A stretch of 7,780 nucleotides of DNA from an uncultured Arenimonas sp. (lineage in GTDB: Bacteria > Pseudomonadota > Gammaproteobacteria > Xanthomonadales > Xanthomonadaceae). Below the pieces are notes generated by a model that was not told the DNA's origin, did no database searches, and saw only the letters and a program-made list of their open reading frames with translations. The position numbers and the translations under genes were made by a program. How positions within the stretch are numbered: the first letter of the stretch is position 1; each line of letters opens with the position of its first letter. Below, one piece after another: positions 6,265 through 7,780 of this stretch. The stretch spans positions 1 to 7,780 of the forward strand of contig CAMLKR010000108.1 in the NCBI GenBank assembly GCA_946480565.1. The letters run 5' to 3'.

Positions 6265-7008
6265 ATGAACAAGCCCCGCGCCAAAGCCACCGCCCGCAAG
6301 GCCGCGACCAGCACGACCGCTGCGAAGAAGACCGCCGCGAAAAAGACTGCTGCGAAGAAGGCCGCTGCGAAAAAGACTGCGGCGAAGAAGGCCGCAGCAA
6401 AGAAGACCGCCCCGAAAAAATCCGCGATGAAGAAGGCGCCCGCAGGCAAGACCGCCGCTGGAAGGGTCAAGGCGAAGAAGGCTCCGGCGCGCAAGGCCGC
6501 CGTCAAGAAGGTCGCCACCCGAAAGAAGGCGACGGCCGCCAAGTCGACCACCAGGACGGCCGCGACCAAAAAGACCGCCGCACGCAAGCCCGCCACCAGG
6601 AAAACTGCGACAAAGACGGCCCGGACCCGCAAGACCGCCGCGAATAAAGTCGCGCCGGCCAAGGTCGCCGCGAAGAAGACGGTGGCGCGCAAGGCCACCA
6701 CGACGAAGGTCGCCGCGACCCGCGCCCCGGCGCGCCGGCCGGCCCCGGCGCCGGCCCCGGCGCCCACGGCGCCGGTCCGACCGTCGGCCGCAGCGCCGGC
6801 GGCCGCGAATCCTCCGCCGTCACCGAACCCGCTCGCGCCGGCGCCGGCCACCCCGGGCGGCAAGGTCGCGCCGGTGGCCCACGTCGGCCCGGAACAGGCC
6901 ATTTCGGCCAAGGCCCGCATCCCCTTGCCCAAGGGCGAACATGGGCCGGCACCGTCCCAGGTCACGCCCCAGCCGCTGCTGCATCGCCGGGGATTCCGCG
7001 GCCGCTGA
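6265..7008 (+). CDS. histone H1-like lysine/alanine-rich DNA-binding protein
   Basis: The protein is 247 residues and very basic. It resembles the H1-like proteins of proteobacteria, such as Pseudomonas AlgP/AlgR3, and eukaryotic H1 tails. It probably binds DNA or RNA non-specifically in the nucleoid. Residues 1-157 are almost all Ala, Lys, Arg and Thr, with eight AAKKT/AAKKA-type pentapeptide units at 19-58 and looser KT/RK repeats after. Residues 158-200 form a Pro/Ala linker (PAPAPAPAP), and 201-247 are a tail with normal composition ending LLHRRGFRGR. There is no signal peptide, membrane segment or folded domain that I recognise. The AAG/AAA-rich first half differs in base composition from its neighbours, which lysine content explains without invoking transfer. 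Its own ribosome site and probable promoter suggest independent expression. Exact partners and targets are unknown. Confidence 0.85.
   Translation: MNKPRAKATARKAATSTTAAKKTAAKKTAAKKAAAKKTAAKKAAAKKTAPKKSAMKKAPAGKTAAGRVKAKKAPARKAAVKKVATRKKATAAKSTTRTAATKKTAARKPATRKTATKTARTRKTAANKVAPAKVAAKKTVARKATTTKVAATRAPARRPAPAPAPAPTAPVRPSAAAPAAANPPPSPNPLAPAPATPGGKVAPVAHVGPEQAISAKARIPLPKGEHGPAPSQVTPQPLLHRRGFRGR
6319..6438 (+). repeat. eight tandem 15-bp units encoding Ala-Ala-Lys-Lys-Thr/Ala
   Basis: Eight consecutive 15-bp units run in frame: units 1-6 encode AAKKT or AAKKA exactly, unit 7 APKKS, and unit 8 AMKKA. Synonymous changes are frequent. The lysine pair is mostly AAGAAG or AAAAAG, alternating through units 1-5, and alanine codons vary. 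The repeat is thus better conserved as protein than as DNA. Unit 7 holds a six-A run at 6415-6420. Slippage could alter the unit number between strains. Confidence 0.85.
6719..6765. repeat. 47-nt tract of only G and C with a 12-bp direct repeat
   Basis: No A or T occurs from 6719 to 6765. Within it GGCCCCGGCGCC is present twice in tandem (6741-6752, 6753-6764). It encodes the Arg/Pro/Ala linker start of the H1-like protein. Proline and alanine codons explain the composition. It can form strong secondary structure and may vary in length or be hard to assemble. Confidence 0.7.
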
Positions 7009-7021
7009 AGCGGGCCCCGCG
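6997..7021. terminator. bulged GC hairpin across the H1-like stop codon, between convergent genes
   Basis: CGCGGCCGC (6997-7005) pairs with GCGG (7010-7013) and CCGCG (7017-7021), with a TGAA loop (7006-7009) and a 3-nt bulge (7014-7016). The loop contains the TGA stop itself. The two convergent genes have only 22 bp between their stops, so this is the natural place for a shared terminator. No U-tract follows in either direction, so intrinsic termination is doubtful. It may instead protect the mRNA 3' end. Confidence 0.3.
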
Positions 7022-7030
7022 CGCCTGGAC

Positions 7031-7780
7031 TCAGCGCAAGGACACGCCCAGCGCGGCGGCCGCCCGCCGCGCCTTGGCGCGCGCGGCATCGACGTCTTCG
7101 CCGCGCGCCAGCGTCACCGCCACGCGCCGGTGGCCCTCGACCCGCGGCTTGCCGAAAAGGCGCAGCGCCGTGTCGGGTTCGGCCAGCGCCGCGTCCACGT
7201 GGCTGAACTCGGGCACGCCATGGCCGGTGGCCAGCACCGCGCAGGACGCCGAAGGGCCCAGGGTGGCGATGTTCGGGATCGGCAGGCCGAGGATGGCGCG
7301 CGCATGCAGCGCGAACTCGCTCAGCTCCTGCGAGATCAGCGTGACCAAGCCGGTGTCGTGCGGGCGCGGCGAAACTTCGCTGAACCAGACCTGGTCCCCC
7401 TGCACGAACAGCTCGACGCCGAACAGGCCCCAGCCGCCGAGGTCGTCGGTCACGGCCCGGGCGATGCGCTGCGATTCGCGCAGCGCCGCGGCCGACATCG
7501 GCTGCGGCATCCAGCTCTCGCGGTAGTCGCCGTCCACCTGCAGGTGGCCGATCGGGTCGCAGAAGGAGGTGCCGTCGCGGTGGCGCACGGTCAGCAGGGT
7601 GATCTCGTAGTCGAAGCGGATGAAGCCCTCGACGATGCAGCGGCCCTGGCCGGCGCGGCCGCCGGACTGCGCGTAGTCCCAGGCGGCGTCGGCGTCGGCC
7701 TCGGTGCGCACCGTGCTCTGGCCCTTGCCCGAGGACGACATCACCGGCTTGACCACGCAGGGCAGGCCGATGGCGGCGAC
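7031..7780 (-). CDS. purT: formate-dependent phosphoribosylglycinamide formyltransferase, C-terminal part (cut by window edge)
   Basis: PurT makes formyl-GAR from GAR, formate and ATP, the folate-independent form of the third purine step, in the cytoplasm. The 249 visible residues are the C-terminal part of a protein of about 390 residues. They include the ATP-grasp nucleotide loop ([12 protein letters not shown]), the run [11 protein letters not shown], the segment DGDYRESW, and the two magnesium-binding glutamates in FGVELF (codon 7412-7414) and [12 protein letters not shown] (codon 7376-7378). The RLFGKP segment and a variable basic C-terminus follow. Similarity to E. coli PurT over the visible part is strong; PurK, its closest relative, lacks the SSSGKG and SPRPHDTG wording. 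The true start lies beyond 7780, so any start inside the window is false. It converges on the H1-like gene with 22 bp between the stops. Confidence 0.96.
   Translation of the reverse strand, partial: VAAIGLPCVVKPVMSSSGKGQSTVRTEADADAAWDYAQSGGRAGQGRCIVEGFIRFDYEITLLTVRHRDGTSFCDPIGHLQVDGDYRESWMPQPMSAAALRESQRIARAVTDDLGGWGLFGVELFVQGDQVWFSEVSPRPHDTGLVTLISQELSEFALHARAILGLPIPNIATLGPSASCAVLATGHGVPEFSHVDAALAEPDTALRLFGKPRVEGHRRVAVTLARGEDVDAARAKARRAAAALGVSLR

Noticed and set aside
6334..6423. Possible programmed frameshift at A-rich lysine codons
   Set aside because: The runs are GCG AAA AAG or CCG AAA AAA, not the A AAA AAG slippery heptamer in the needed phase, and the alternative frame product has no recognisable features.
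6319..6438. CRISPR-like array
   Set aside because: The 15-bp units are contiguous with no spacers and are in-frame coding repeats.
5079..6965. Long minus-strand open frame whose repeats read as Phe/Ala-rich, apparently membrane-like segments
   Set aside because: The Phe-Phe-Ala pattern is only the reverse complement of the Ala-Lys-Lys codons of the H1-like gene, which has a strong ribosome site on the plus strand.

Overview
This window looks like chromosomal core sequence from a high-GC gammaproteobacterium, most likely in the Lysobacteraceae/Xanthomonadaceae (Lysobacter, Luteimonas, Pseudoxanthomonas, Xanthomonas and relatives). Three things suggest this: the prmB-aroC-asd order, the wording of the Psd, Bpt and AroC proteins, and a large alanine/lysine-rich histone H1-like protein. 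The placement rests on recognition, not on a database search. Eight protein-coding genes are supported. Two of them, asd and purT, run off the window edges. I see no mobile element, CRISPR array, rRNA or tRNA.

Left third, minus strand: prmB (ribosomal protein L3 glutamine methyltransferase) is followed after 9 bp by aroC (chorismate synthase). A 207-bp gap with no credible gene then separates aroC from asd (aspartate-semialdehyde dehydrogenase, N-terminal part only). Middle, plus strand: a SCO1/SenC copper chaperone gene starts divergently from prmB and overlaps psd (phosphatidylserine decarboxylase) by 4 nt. Next come bpt (an N-end-rule aminoacyl transferase) and a predicted lipoprotein of the endonuclease/exonuclease/phosphatase fold. 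Right end: a 247-residue H1-like basic protein gene faces, stop to stop, purT (formate-dependent GAR transformylase, C-terminal part).

The genes are mostly housekeeping: aromatic and aspartate-family amino acid synthesis, purine synthesis, ribosome modification, cytochrome oxidase copper delivery, phosphatidylethanolamine synthesis and protein turnover. I found no clear novel multi-gene system. The points worth a second look are small-scale. The prmB/SCO1 divergent region has a perfect 8-bp inverted repeat that places a near-consensus -10 box on each strand. bpt and the lipoprotein gene both have a -10-like box 6-7 nt before their ATG and no Shine-Dalgarno sequence, which suggests leaderless transcripts. 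The H1-like protein has three parts and ends in a non-repetitive tail. The lipoprotein has an EF-hand-like acidic loop and a possible disulfide.
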